The notes: generated by a model not told the origin, from the sequence alone. Shown: positions 22,920 to 31,550, numbered from the stretch's first letter. The stretch: 35,617 nt of DNA from Bacteroidia bacterium (GCA_026391255.1 JAPLDU010000045.1:1-35617); one strand, 5' to 3'. Translations and numbers: made by a program.

Positions 22920-24053
22920 TTACTTGTCATCAGGATGTTTAAGAACAGCATCTAAATGGCTCTCAAGTACCATTAATATAAAAGCATCCGGTTTTTCGTC
23001 GATGACTATATTTTTATTCAGCTGATATTCCCAGTTATCCCAGATACTGACTGTTTCCGAAAACCCAACTGAAAGAAACGGGATCACTTTATTACCAAAT
23101 GAATCTCTGATAATTAATAATTTTGGTTTAGTGTGATCATACGTGGTCTTTACCACACAATACTCCCAGGGATATGGGAAATCCTTGTCTGGCTTGTACT
23201 TACGGCCAGAACCATCAAAAACTTCAGATCTCTGAGGATTCATCCTGATGTCAATATCTTTAAAATATGTTCCAAGGCCAAGCAATTCTGCCAGATTACC
23301 TCCGGTAACAGTTCTGTTTCCCAGTTGATAATTAACCATTGGATTTATCTTCAGATCAGGGAAATCTTCTTTCATTCTGTTGGCAATGGCACTGGAAGCA
23401 TAGTATGCACCGATATCGTTCCAGTGATTGTCATTTTTACAATACAGCTTCATATTTCCCTTTTTTTCTATCAAAGCCTTCCGAAGGTCAATTACTTTGA
23501 TGTCAGTGTGTTGTTCAAGATACTTGAGTAATTGGTCAGTCCTGGTGAAAGGATTTTTAATCTGCAAATAATCAGGTAATTCATCAAAATACACGCTTTG
23601 CTTTACCGGTGCAATCACAAAGTAAAATTTACAGTGTATTGAATCAAGATACTTTTCCCTTTCAGATAAAATGATGGCAAACTTTTTAAGTTCATCCCCC
23701 GTAAACATTCCTTTCCCTTCGTATACATCCTGTTCATCTTCAGACCTGAAAAGCCACCCGTTATTTCCGGTAATCACTGTTGATGAAAAACTAGATTTCT
23801 TTAATATGAAATACGATATATAATTGTACATCCTAAGCAGGTTGTTGCGTATACTTATATTATCGTTATAATAATTTTCAAACTTACCGGGGTATTCATC
23901 AAGTTTATTAATATTCAAAACCGGAAAAACAGCCAGCAGTCTGTTTTCATTATTGGGAAGCAGGGGAAGCACATGTATAAATTTATTGATCAATGGAAAC
24001 AGCAATATCAAAAAAAACAGGACAGGCAATATAGTTGCTTTCTGGTCTCTCAT
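22920..24053 (-). CDS. AlgJ/AlgX-like SGNH acetyltransferase, membrane-anchored, 377 aa
   Basis: Probably the periplasmic partner of the AlgI-like protein encoded just upstream, moving acetyl groups onto an exported polysaccharide. An N-terminal membrane segment (ATILPVLFFLILLFPLINKF) leaves the rest outside. The SGNH-type active site is visible: DxH in KNDNHWNDIGAYY and the nucleophile Ser in LLIIRDSFGNKVIPFL. GNNGWLFRSEDE near the N-terminus is typical of the AlgX/AlgJ domain. I chose ATG 24053 (MRDQKAT): it is preceded by GGAGAT, an unusually good Shine-Dalgarno for this genome, 7 bases after the AlgI-like stop. An upstream start would overlap that gene. Confidence 0.85.
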   Translation of the reverse strand: MRDQKATILPVLFFLILLFPLINKFIHVLPLLPNNENRLLAVFPVLNINKLDEYPGKFENYYNDNISIRNNLLRMYNYISYFILKKSSFSSTVITGNNGWLFRSEDEQDVYEGKGMFTGDELKKFAIILSEREKYLDSIHCKFYFVIAPVKQSVYFDELPDYLQIKNPFTRTDQLLKYLEQHTDIKVIDLRKALIEKKGNMKLYCKNDNHWNDIGAYYASSAIANRMKEDFPDLKINPMVNYQLGNRTVTGGNLAELLGLGTYFKDIDIRMNPQRSEVFDGSGRKYKPDKDFPYPWEYCVVKTTYDHTKPKLLIIRDSFGNKVIPFLSVGFSETVSIWDNWEYQLNKNIVIDEKPDAFILMVLESHLDAVLKHPDDK

Positions 24054-24060
24054 ATCTCCG

Positions 24061-25551
24061 TCAGAATTTAAAGTAAATGAAAGGATTATACGTGTTGGCA
24101 ATCATGTAGAGGGTTGAAATAAACATGATAACAGTATAAAATAACAAAACCGAATAAGTCGAAAATTGAAATACAGATTTCTGAAGACCCGGAGAAAATA
24201 ATTCACATTTTGATCTCAGGAATTTACCAATATTCAGGAATAGCTTCGTGGATGATAATACAGCAATAACTGTTACGATCAATATTTCCGGGTTAAGGTA
24301 GTACCTTGCAATAAAATGAGAATCTTTAATAAAACTGAAGCTGAACATGACTTTATATAAGTGTGCCGCTTCGGTAAAATTAGCTGACCTGAATAGTACA
24401 AACCCGCAAATAATTACAAGCAAAGCATAAATATGCCGTAATGGGTTCCATATCTTTGATAAAAGTTTAGCTAAAAATGTTCTTTCAATGATCAGAAAAA
24501 GAGCCTGGTAAAGGCCCCAGGCAACGAAATTCCAGTTTGCGCCATGCCATAATCCGCAAATTAAAAAGGTAATGAGACTTGCTTCGGCGTATATCCAATA
24601 TTCTGTTTTAATATTCAGATATTTATCATCTTTCAGTCGTCGGGAAGAGGCATAGGCACGGGGCAAAAACAGGTAATCACGTAACCAGTTTGATAGCGTG
24701 ATATGCCATTTATTCCAGAAATCTTTCACAGAACGGGCAGTCAAAGGAAAATCGAAGTTTTCCGGACAAGTGATACCGCACATTTTACACAGGCCGATAG
24801 CTATATCGGAATATGCAGCAAAATCATGGTATATCTGCAATGTAAAAAAAATCATTGCCAGCCAGGCATTCAATGAAGTAAGCCGGTCACCGGAAATCTC
24901 AAGTATTTTTGAAGATACCAATGAAAGCTGATTGGCAATCAGCACCTTGCGGGCAAGCCCAAGAATGATTCTTTCAATACCTGCTGAGTATTTTGATCTG
25001 TTGAAATCCGACTTCCCTGCTTCAGCCGCAAAAGCTTTATATCTGATAATCGGACCAGCGGCAAGTACCGGGAAATATAGAATATAATGAAAATAATTAA
25101 TGAATCTGAGTTCAGGTTCAACATTTCTGCGATATACATCTACCAGGTAAGAAATGGATCTGAAGGTATAAAATGAAATTCCTAATGGTAGCAATATTTT
25201 CGGTAAGGTAAAGCCGGTACCGCCAAATAATTGCAATAATATATTCAGATTTCCCGTAATGAAGACAGCATATTTGAAAACAGCAAGAAACAGGATATTT
25301 ACAATGATTGAAATAATAAGATATTTACGTGAATCTGATGATTTTGGATTTTTACCTATCCACCTTCCGGCAAAGTAATTAAATGCGGAATTTCCAATAA
25401 TCACAAGCAGGTAACTAACACTTGCCCATCCTGCAAATATAAGGCTGCAGGCAATAATGTATGTTTTTCTCAGATCATTCCTGAAAATAAATAAACCTGC
25501 AATAAAAGCAGGAAGAAAAAGATAAATGAACACCAGGGAACTGAAAACCAT
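24061..25551 (-). CDS. MBOAT-family O-acyltransferase (AlgI/DltB-like), 496 aa
   Basis: Polytopic inner-membrane protein that passes acyl (probably acetyl) groups across the membrane for polysaccharide O-acetylation. About ten hydrophobic segments are spread over the protein. Family motifs: PLGISFYTFRSISYLVDVYR, YILYFPVLAAGPIIRYKAF, IYHDFAAYSDIAIGLCKMCG, DFWNKWHITLSNWLRDYLFL with a first conserved His, and the catalytic-His motif LICGLWHGANWNFVAWG. The length matches AlgI. It is followed after 7 bases by the AlgJ-like gene, so the pair is surely one operon. The target glycan may be made by glycosyltransferases elsewhere; the ones at 6665-9534 are not adjacent. Confidence 0.93.
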   Translation of the reverse strand: MVFSSLVFIYLFLPAFIAGLFIFRNDLRKTYIIACSLIFAGWASVSYLLVIIGNSAFNYFAGRWIGKNPKSSDSRKYLIISIIVNILFLAVFKYAVFITGNLNILLQLFGGTGFTLPKILLPLGISFYTFRSISYLVDVYRRNVEPELRFINYFHYILYFPVLAAGPIIRYKAFAAEAGKSDFNRSKYSAGIERIILGLARKVLIANQLSLVSSKILEISGDRLTSLNAWLAMIFFTLQIYHDFAAYSDIAIGLCKMCGITCPENFDFPLTARSVKDFWNKWHITLSNWLRDYLFLPRAYASSRRLKDDKYLNIKTEYWIYAEASLITFLICGLWHGANWNFVAWGLYQALFLIIERTFLAKLLSKIWNPLRHIYALLVIICGFVLFRSANFTEAAHLYKVMFSFSFIKDSHFIARYYLNPEILIVTVIAVLSSTKLFLNIGKFLRSKCELFSPGLQKSVFQFSTYSVLLFYTVIMFISTLYMIANTYNPFIYFKF

Positions 25552-25568
25552 TTACTTTAAGTCGTTAG

Positions 25569-25634
25569 TTCATAAAGTTTATAAAGTTTGTAAAGTTTAT
25601 TAAGGTACTTCTAATACCTAATGCCTAATGCCTA
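25569..25634. repeat. Nonamer array followed by CTAATGC heptamers
   Basis: Nonamers TTCATAAAG, TTTATAAAG, TTTGTAAAG, TTTATTAAG (25569-25604), then heptamers CTAATAC, CTAATGC x2 and CTA (25611-25634). The final CTA is the stop codon (TAG on the minus strand) of the ComB-like gene. The tract lies between that gene and the AlgI-like gene. Confidence 0.93.
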
Positions 25635-26339
25635 TTCCGGGTAAATGATCCCGTTTTTTATCACCGGTACTATGTTAAAGCGGGATCCGGACAAGCAGAA
25701 TTCAATATCCCTGCCGAGCAACTCTTTTTTAGATTGCAGCCTCGGGCTTTTATTCAAGACAAAACTCATCATGTCATTGCCGGAAGCCTGATAAAGACAT
25801 AAGGCAATATTAACAGCATCACTTCCTGCGACATAATCGCCGGTTTTCAGCAAATTCTCACATATCATTCCTGCCAGCAGTGTGTCCTCAATATTGACAC
25901 TGTTTTGCCATCCGGAACACAGGAATACTACATTCTTTCTTTGCTTTTGCAGCCATTGTAAAAGAGAACCGGCATTCACAAATGCACCAATGGCAGCAGC
26001 AATGGCATTCTTAGCAGTTTTAATTGCCTGCGTACCATTGGTTGTGGTCATTACAAGGGATTTACCTTTAATATCATCAGAAATAAAATCAAAAGGTGAG
26101 TTTCCGAAATCATAACCTTCAAGTTTGACACTGTTGCGTTCACCTGAGATCAGGTACCCTTTTTGCCTGTATGCCAATGCTTCTGATTCTTCCGCCACAG
26201 GAATAATTTTCGTAACCCCATTTGAAAAAGCAGTACAAATTGAGGTTGATGCCCTGATCACATCAACTATTACCACAGCCCAGCGGTCAAAATATTCCTG
26301 GTACAAAAGCGGTGATAAACATACATCCAGTTTCAGCAT
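25632..26339 (-). CDS. comB: ComB-like 2-phosphosulfolactate phosphatase, 235 aa
   Basis: In methanogens ComB removes phosphate from 2-phosphosulfolactate during coenzyme M synthesis. Homologues occur in many bacteria where that pathway is absent and their role is unclear. The family signature is visible: VVIVDVIRASTSICTAFSNG with the acidic metal-binding residue and Arg/Ser, LISGERNSVKLEGYDFGNSP, SLVMTTTNGTQAIKTAKNA and VVFLCSGWQNSVNIEDTLLA with GSDAVNIAL after it. The length is normal. No other coenzyme M or sulfolactate gene is nearby. The start is ATG 26339. The stop codon lies inside a CTAATGC repeat unit. Confidence 0.88.
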   Translation of the reverse strand: MLKLDVCLSPLLYQEYFDRWAVVIVDVIRASTSICTAFSNGVTKIIPVAEESEALAYRQKGYLISGERNSVKLEGYDFGNSPFDFISDDIKGKSLVMTTTNGTQAIKTAKNAIAAAIGAFVNAGSLLQWLQKQRKNVVFLCSGWQNSVNIEDTLLAGMICENLLKTGDYVAGSDAVNIALCLYQASGNDMMSFVLNKSPRLQSKKELLGRDIEFCLSGSRFNIVPVIKNGIIYPE

Positions 26340-26401
26340 GGCAATAGAATTAATGGGCGAATTAAGAAAATTATTTTTATAGTCGTCTGTTATATATGTC
26401 A

Positions 26402-26524
26402 GTTCATAAAGTTTGTAAAGTTTGTAAAGTTCATAAAGTCAGTCTCAGTTTCTTATTCATTATTTCTTATTATATTTCTTATTTCTTATTTCCTATTTCT
26501 TATTTCTTATTTCTTATTTCTTAT
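26402..26524. repeat. Nonamer array followed by TTTCTTA heptamer array
   Basis: Nonamers TTCATAAAG, TTTGTAAAG x2, TTCATAAAG, then more than ten TTTCTTA-type heptamers with variants TTTCCTA and TTCATTA. The tract fills most of the 210-base gap between the divergent ComB-like and MBL-fold genes, where both promoters should lie. A near-miss -7 box (CATATTTGC) follows at about 26525-26533. Confidence 0.93.
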
Positions 26525-26549
26525 CATATTTGCATGATAAATCTGAATA

Positions 26550-27320
26550 TTGATAATCACTTTTTTAGGCACCGGAACCTCCCAGGGCATTCCTGTAATT
26601 ACCTGTAAATGTAATGTCTGTAAATCGACTGATTTAAGAGATCACCGATTACGTTCATCTATAATGATTGAAAATAACGGTAAAACTTATGTAATTGATG
26701 CAGGTCCTGATTTCCGTTACCAGATGTTGAGGGAAGATGTGCAACATCTTGATGCCATTATCTTTACTCATGAACACAAAGATCACATTGCCGGTCTTGA
26801 TGATATACGTGCTTTTAACTTTGCCTCCGGCCGTCCCATGGATATTTATGCTGAATTCAGAGTTATTACCGCATTGAAAAAAGAATTTTCCTATGTTTTT
26901 GCAGAAGAACCATACCAGGGAATCCCAAAAATGAATTTACATATTATAGAAAATCAATATTTTGAAATAGAAGGAACGGGCTTTCTACCTGTCAGGGTCA
27001 TCCATTTGCAACTGCCGGTTTTTGGATACAGGATGGGAAATGTTGCTTATATCACCGATGCCAGTTTCATACCGGATGAGGAGAAAGAAAAATTATTCGG
27101 ACTGGATATGCTGATAATTAATGCATTACAAAGACAAAAACACATTTCCCATTTCAACCTGCAACAAGCGATACAATTGGTAGAAGAACTGAAACCCAAA
27201 AAGACATATCTTACACATATCAGCCATCTGATGGGCTTACACGAAGAAATTGAAAGGGATCTGCCCGGTAATATCAGGATGGCTTACGACAGACTTAAAC
27301 TGCAGATTGATCAGGCATGA
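26550..27320 (+). CDS. MBL-fold metallo-hydrolase (PhnP-like), 256 aa
   Basis: Metallo-beta-lactamase fold hydrolase, probably a phosphodiesterase-like cytoplasmic enzyme. It starts with the family sequence MIITFLGTGTSQGIPVITCK; a Cys pair (CKCNVC) fits the zinc site seen in PhnP. The metal-binding motif HxHxDH appears as FTHEHKDHIAGLDDIRAFNF; further ligands are in YITDASFI and the C-terminal THISHLMGLHEE. The start codon must be TTG 26550: an in-frame TGA lies at 26544-26546 and no ATG fits the conserved N-terminus. Substrate unknown. It converges on the VWA gene with a 7-base gap. Confidence 0.9.
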   Translation: MIITFLGTGTSQGIPVITCKCNVCKSTDLRDHRLRSSIMIENNGKTYVIDAGPDFRYQMLREDVQHLDAIIFTHEHKDHIAGLDDIRAFNFASGRPMDIYAEFRVITALKKEFSYVFAEEPYQGIPKMNLHIIENQYFEIEGTGFLPVRVIHLQLPVFGYRMGNVAYITDASFIPDEEKEKLFGLDMLIINALQRQKHISHFNLQQAIQLVEELKPKKTYLTHISHLMGLHEEIERDLPGNIRMAYDRLKLQIDQA

Positions 27321-27327
27321 ACAGGTT

Positions 27328-28707
27328 TCAGTAAAGCCTTACCTGTATTGAGCTTTCAGAACTGATTTTAAATGATTTGGATATGGTAAAAATGGTCTCC
27401 CTGGAATTTTTTGCCCTGAATGAAACCCAATATTTACCAGGCAATAATGTAACTGTTTCCTGTTGTTCCTGGGTGGTAAGATTGTAAATCCATTTCAAAC
27501 GGTTGTCTTCTTCAACATATACACTTCCGTAACCGGGGGCATTCATAAAAAAAGTAACCAGGCCGGGACTTGGAACTTCAACAGTGGTAGTATAGCTTTG
27601 GCTGATGTCAACATCATTCACATTTAATCTGGGCAGTGTAAGAATCTCTACGTCATATTTGCCCACCAGGTACTTTTCTTTTGAATTGATTTTTTGAACA
27701 TTCAATGTAATGCTTTCTGCTTTTTTCCTGATGATACATGGCAAGTCCCGAAACTGATTGCTTGAAGATTTGAGCTGAAGGTATCCTTGTGGCGCATCCA
27801 CTCCAATGATGGTATGCTTTCCGGGAGTCAGACGTATGCTATCGACTTTTACCGGCGGAATAGTGTGTACAGTCATGTTATAATTCACCAAAGGATCAAG
27901 AACCAGTGTATCAGGATTTCCTTTGCTGTTTAAGGTATGAACCAGGTTGTACTTCATTTTCCCGGAAAAGTTATCATATAAAGTCATGTTAACATTCGTT
28001 TCTGTGGGATTTCTGTTGATATCCAGCAGATTTATCTGGGCTGTTGTTGAGTTCAATACCTGGGAAATGACCACTCCAAGAGCTTCCTTGAATTTTGATT
28101 CATTGGCCGCATCGTAATAATTCCCTATGCAGTCAAATGATTTTTTAAAATTTATATCCATACCGATACCGATAATAAACGGTTTCAGGATAATCCCTTC
28201 TTTCTGGAGCATTTGTGAAACTGCACAGGGATCACCATCACAGGCTTCCAAACCGTCAGTGAACAATATAATAATATTCCGGCAATTATCACAATCGGTA
28301 AAATCTTTGGCTGCAAGTTCAAGGGAATGAGCTATTGGAGTTGTTCCCTTAGGTTGCACATATTTTAATTTTTGTTTGATTTTATCAGCTGTATTCAGGC
28401 CGATAGGAACTTCCAGCCGGGTATCATTACAATCCTGCGGAGGTACAACACTCTGGTGTCCATAAATCCTGAGTCCCATTTCAAGTCCGGGAATAAATTG
28501 CAGGCTGTCGACCGTTTTCAGTAGCAGTTTTCGGGCTATGTTAATTTTGCTGCTTGTCTCCCACCTTTCTGCCATACTTTCAGATGCATCCAAAATCAGC
28601 AGAATACGAGTTACCGGAGGTTTTATCTTTTCCTGACCGGTAATAATTCCCGGTAACAAAAAGCTAAACACGAACAATATTATAAACAAACGTCGGATTT
28701 GATTCAT
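27328..28707 (-). CDS. Exported von Willebrand factor A domain protein, 459 aa
   Basis: Signal peptide at the N-terminus (MNQIRRLFIILFVFSFLLPG, cleavage probably near GIITGQ). A VWA domain follows, with an intact metal-ion-dependent adhesion site: RILLILDASESMAERW (DxSxS), PKGTTPIAHSLELAAKDF with the Thr, and IIILFTDGLEACDGDPC with the Asp. The C-terminal half looks like beta-rich repeats (PGKHTIIGVDAPQGYLQL, LLPGKYWVSFRAKN) without a named family. It probably acts in the periplasm or on the cell surface in protein binding. I chose ATG 28707; the upstream TTG at 28737 would extend it by 10 residues. A -7 box lies about 48 bases upstream. Confidence 0.88.
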   Translation of the reverse strand: MNQIRRLFIILFVFSFLLPGIITGQEKIKPPVTRILLILDASESMAERWETSSKINIARKLLLKTVDSLQFIPGLEMGLRIYGHQSVVPPQDCNDTRLEVPIGLNTADKIKQKLKYVQPKGTTPIAHSLELAAKDFTDCDNCRNIIILFTDGLEACDGDPCAVSQMLQKEGIILKPFIIGIGMDINFKKSFDCIGNYYDAANESKFKEALGVVISQVLNSTTAQINLLDINRNPTETNVNMTLYDNFSGKMKYNLVHTLNSKGNPDTLVLDPLVNYNMTVHTIPPVKVDSIRLTPGKHTIIGVDAPQGYLQLKSSSNQFRDLPCIIRKKAESITLNVQKINSKEKYLVGKYDVEILTLPRLNVNDVDISQSYTTTVEVPSPGLVTFFMNAPGYGSVYVEEDNRLKWIYNLTTQEQQETVTLLPGKYWVSFRAKNSRETIFTISKSFKISSESSIQVRLY

Positions 28708-28754
28708 TATCTGTATAAATAACAGCCGATTAGACAAGTTGAATATTCTTCATG

Positions 28755-28762
28755 CAAAAGTA
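28755..28762 (-). promoter_or_regulatory. Predicted -7 box for the VWA gene
   Basis: The minus strand reads TACTTTTG followed by C, matching TAnnTTTGY, 47 bases upstream of the ATG at 28707. No clear -33 element. Prediction from motif only. Confidence 0.45.
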
Positions 28763-28806
28763 AAGAAATAAATTTATAAAATTTTAGAAAATGTGTGAAT
28801 ATCCTG

Positions 28807-28980
28807 AGTTTATAAAGTTAAAAGTAATAAAGTTTATAAAGTATTAAAATACAAATAATTACAAGCATTAACATATTTTAAACATCCTAATTATAAATGA
28901 TTGATTATTTGATCTTTGCCTATTGATATTTACTTTATGAACTTTATAAACTTTACAAACTTTACAAACTTTATGAACTT
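28807..28980. repeat. Palindromic nonamer element, copy 1 (~170 bases)
   Basis: Left arm AGTTTATAAAGTTAAAAGTA plus ATAAAGTTTATAAAG; right arm of the opposite orientation, ACTTTATGAACTTTATAAAC plus CTTTACAAAC repeats. The AT-rich centre includes GATTGATTATTTGATCTTTG. A second copy in the same orientation is at 32651-32810. The right arm ends against the stop codon of the TrmN6-like gene (28981-28983). Confidence 0.85.
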
Positions 28981-29706
28981 TTAACTATTTTGACTCCGGA
29001 AATACAGGTAATAACTACCGGTCAGATTTTTGTACTTTTCAGTATATTTGTGCCTGGTACCCGGACTAATGACCAGATCATCCTCAGCATAAACTGTTTT
29101 TTTACCTGAAAATTCGAGGAGCAGACGTTTGACCGGTTTACCGGGAACGGAAATAACATTGGTTTTCCTCAGGCAGAATAAGCCGAATGAAACTGCCATA
29201 GCAATGAAAACACTTCCTTCTTCATAAGGCAAGATTAATGCCAGCTTTCCACCTTCACTCAGCATAATTGACGAGCCTTGCAGGATATCTCCCGGGCTCA
29301 GCGTATCATTGTGCCTGGCTGCCGTTCTTGCCAAATCGGGCGCCTTAAGCGAGCCGGTAAAATAAGGAGGATTGGTAACGATCAGGTCATACTTCACTGA
29401 CTCTGTTGAATAATTCTGAAACGAAGAATGTATGATTTTTATTCTTTCTTTCCATGGAGATAATGCTACATTATCAGTTGCCTGAACGCAGGCGACCGGA
29501 TCAATTTCAACTGCATCGATGAATGCATTACATTTCTGGGCTATCATAAGCGCCAGCAAACCTGTGCCTGTACCAACATCAAGAATTCTGGCGGCTCCTT
29601 CACAATTTGTCCACGCTCCCAGCAATATACCATCAGTACCAACCTTCATGGCACATTTGTCCTGATTAATCGAAAACTGTTTGAACCTGAAGTAATTATT
29701 CGGCAT
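28981..29706 (-). CDS. trmN6: tRNA1(Val) adenine-37 N6-methyltransferase (TrmN6/YfiC-like), 241 aa
   Basis: SAM-dependent class I methyltransferase predicted to methylate N6 of A37 in tRNA1-Val. Family features: FRFKQFSINQDKCAMKVGTD at the N-terminus, the SAM-binding ILDVGTGTGLLALMIAQK, VEIDPVACVQATDNV, and the catalytic amino-methylating motif IVTNPPYF. GGKLALILPYEEG and the C-terminal YTEKYKNLTGSYYLYF are also typical. The start is ATG 29706. No promoter is evident; a decamer repeat array lies upstream. The 3' end abuts a palindromic nonamer element. Related RNA or protein N-methyltransferases share the NPPY motif, but the N-terminus fits TrmN6. Confidence 0.9.
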   Translation of the reverse strand: MPNNYFRFKQFSINQDKCAMKVGTDGILLGAWTNCEGAARILDVGTGTGLLALMIAQKCNAFIDAVEIDPVACVQATDNVALSPWKERIKIIHSSFQNYSTESVKYDLIVTNPPYFTGSLKAPDLARTAARHNDTLSPGDILQGSSIMLSEGGKLALILPYEEGSVFIAMAVSFGLFCLRKTNVISVPGKPVKRLLLEFSGKKTVYAEDDLVISPGTRHKYTEKYKNLTGSYYLYFRSQNS

Positions 29707-29752
29707 GCAATCAAAGAAAATGTAACTAAATTGTAATTCAAGTACTTATTTC

Positions 29753-29867
29753 AGAAATACAATAGAAATACAATAGAAATAAATAGAAATACAATAGAAA
29801 TAAATAGAAATAAATAGAAATAAATAGAAATAAATAGAAATATTATTGAAATAAATAGAAATAAATG
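29753..29867. repeat. Decamer tandem array (AATAGAAATA) flanked by a 10-base direct repeat
   Basis: About eleven degenerate copies of a 10-base unit (AATAGAAATA, with ACAATAGAAA and TATTGAAATA variants). The array is bracketed by an exact direct repeat TTGTAATTCA at 29731-29740 and 29869-29878. It lies in the 367-base gap between pepD and trmN6. The remainder of the gap (29880-30049) is AT-rich with TACGAATTACGAAGTA words and no gene. Confidence 0.9.
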
Positions 29868-30049
29868 GTTGTAATTCATTTCATTAAAATCAAGATACAT
29901 AAGAGAGAATGTCAGGTAATTTTGAAGTACGAATTACGAAGTAAGAAGTACGAATTCAAAAATCGTAAATCAAAAGACGAAAATACAATCATTATAATAA
30001 AAAAGATAAAATATCTTGAAGAAAATGTATAATAAAAAAATAAATATTT

Positions 30050-30077
30050 GACTAATGACTAATGACTAATGTCTCAT
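30050..30077. repeat. Short heptamer array at the pepD 3' end (GACTAAT x3, GTCTCAT)
   Basis: Four phased heptamers. The last, GTCTCAT, contains the pepD stop codon (TCA at 30074-30076, TGA on the minus strand). Confidence 0.9.
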
Positions 30078-31537
30078 TCAACCGGAATATTCTTCAATAC
30101 ATCAAGAAGCAGCAACCAGAATTTTGACACCGACCCAATATGAAGACGTTCCGAGGGTGTATGAACATCTTTCAGAGTAGGCCCGATTGAAATCATATCC
30201 ATGGTCGGGTATTTCTGAAGCAACAGGCCGCATTCGAGTCCGGCATGTATGGCTTTTACCTGTGGCTCAATCCCGAATAACTTTTTATAAGATGAGACTG
30301 TGATCCTTACAATTTCCGAATCAGGATTTGGTGCCCAGCCCGGATATCCCTGGGATTGTTGTACACCGGCACCGGCTGATTCAAAAACAATTTTAACCCG
30401 GTTAGCTATTTCCTGCAGGGAAGAATCCACAGAACTTCTCTGGCTTGTGGCTACTTCAATGGTATTGGCATTCGGTAATTTCACTGATGCCAGGTTAGTT
30501 GATGTTTCAACCAGCCCTGAAATGGCCCTGCTCATGGCTATTACACCATGGGGACAATCTTCAAGCGCCTGGATAAGCCTGTGGCAGACTGACCTGTCGA
30601 TTACTTCCGATGGTAAAGCTGCTTCTTCCAGTAATAAGGAAATGTTAGGATCAGTATTCTGAAAATCTTTCCGCACGACAGTCTTATAATATTCAAAATA
30701 ACTAAGTAATTTATCGACATTCACGGACGGAATTGTAAATATGGCAGATGCATTGCGGGGAATGGCATTTCTTTTGTCACCACCGGTAATAGAATGGATA
30801 TTCAGTTCAAAATTTCTAAAGGAATATGACAGGAAATTATTGAGTAATTTAATTGAGTTTGCACGCCCCTTGTTGATGTCATCACCCGAATGGCCTCCGG
30901 TAAGGCCGGTGATATCAATTTTAAAAGCCATGGAGCCTGTAGGAACTGATACAATCTTGCGGGTAAAACCTGCCAGTGTATCTTTACCACCGGCACAGCC
31001 AATGAATAATTCACCTTCATCTTCAGAGTCAAGATTGATAAGTATATTTCCGGTGAGTATATCCGAGGATAATCCGAAAGCGCCGGTCATGCCGGTTTCT
31101 TCGTCTACTGTAAAAAGGCATTCGACCGGACCGTGAGCAATATCATCAGAAACAAGCAATGCGATCTGGGCAGCAATGCCAATGCCATCATCGGCGCCAA
31201 GAGTGGTAGCTTTCTTTGACCTTACCCATTCACCCTGGATAACCGGATAGATCGGATCTTTCTCAAAATCATGAATTACTCCGGGGTCTGATTCACCAAC
31301 CATATCAACATGGCTCTGCAGAATCACTGTTTTCCTGTTTTCCATTCCCGGGGTTGCAGGTTTTGATATCAGTACGTTACCGGAATTATCAGTTACAAAT
31401 TTAAGCCCACGGCCGGTGGCAAATTTTGTCAGGTATTCAATAATCCTGGCCTCTTTTCTCGATGGTCTTGGCACGTGACAAATCTGTTCAAAATAATTCC
31501 ATAAAGGTTGAGGTTGTAAACTTTCCAGTTCTGCCAT
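30074..31537 (-). CDS. pepD: Aminoacyl-histidine dipeptidase (PepD-like, M20C), 487 aa
   Basis: Zinc peptidase that splits Xaa-His and other dipeptides in the cytoplasm. The M20 metal-binding motifs are in order: VILQSHVDMVGES (HxD), LGADDGIGIAAQIALLV (bridging Asp), LFTVDEETGMTGAFGLSSD (catalytic Glu pair), INLDSEDEGELFIGCAGG, then GLTGGHSGDDINKGRANSIK in the lid domain. The C-terminal KAIHAGLECGLLLQKYPTMD and SIGPTLKDVHTPSERLHIGS complete the second metal site. Length is normal. It starts at ATG 31537, about 15 bases from a nonamer array, so any promoter must lie in or before the repeats. Its stop codon lies in a GTCTCAT heptamer. Confidence 0.95.
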   Translation of the reverse strand: MAELESLQPQPLWNYFEQICHVPRPSRKEARIIEYLTKFATGRGLKFVTDNSGNVLISKPATPGMENRKTVILQSHVDMVGESDPGVIHDFEKDPIYPVIQGEWVRSKKATTLGADDGIGIAAQIALLVSDDIAHGPVECLFTVDEETGMTGAFGLSSDILTGNILINLDSEDEGELFIGCAGGKDTLAGFTRKIVSVPTGSMAFKIDITGLTGGHSGDDINKGRANSIKLLNNFLSYSFRNFELNIHSITGGDKRNAIPRNASAIFTIPSVNVDKLLSYFEYYKTVVRKDFQNTDPNISLLLEEAALPSEVIDRSVCHRLIQALEDCPHGVIAMSRAISGLVETSTNLASVKLPNANTIEVATSQRSSVDSSLQEIANRVKIVFESAGAGVQQSQGYPGWAPNPDSEIVRITVSSYKKLFGIEPQVKAIHAGLECGLLLQKYPTMDMISIGPTLKDVHTPSERLHIGSVSKFWLLLLDVLKNIPVE

Positions 31538-31550
31538 ATTATTAAGTTAA

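Noticed and set aside
23133-23531. 132-codon plus-strand frame inside the AlgJ-like gene
   Set aside because: Antisense of a gene with conserved active-site motifs; composition looks non-coding.
29753-29867. Replication origin or iteron array
   Set aside because: No replication initiator gene or DnaA-box cluster lies nearby, and comparable arrays occur in most gaps of the window.
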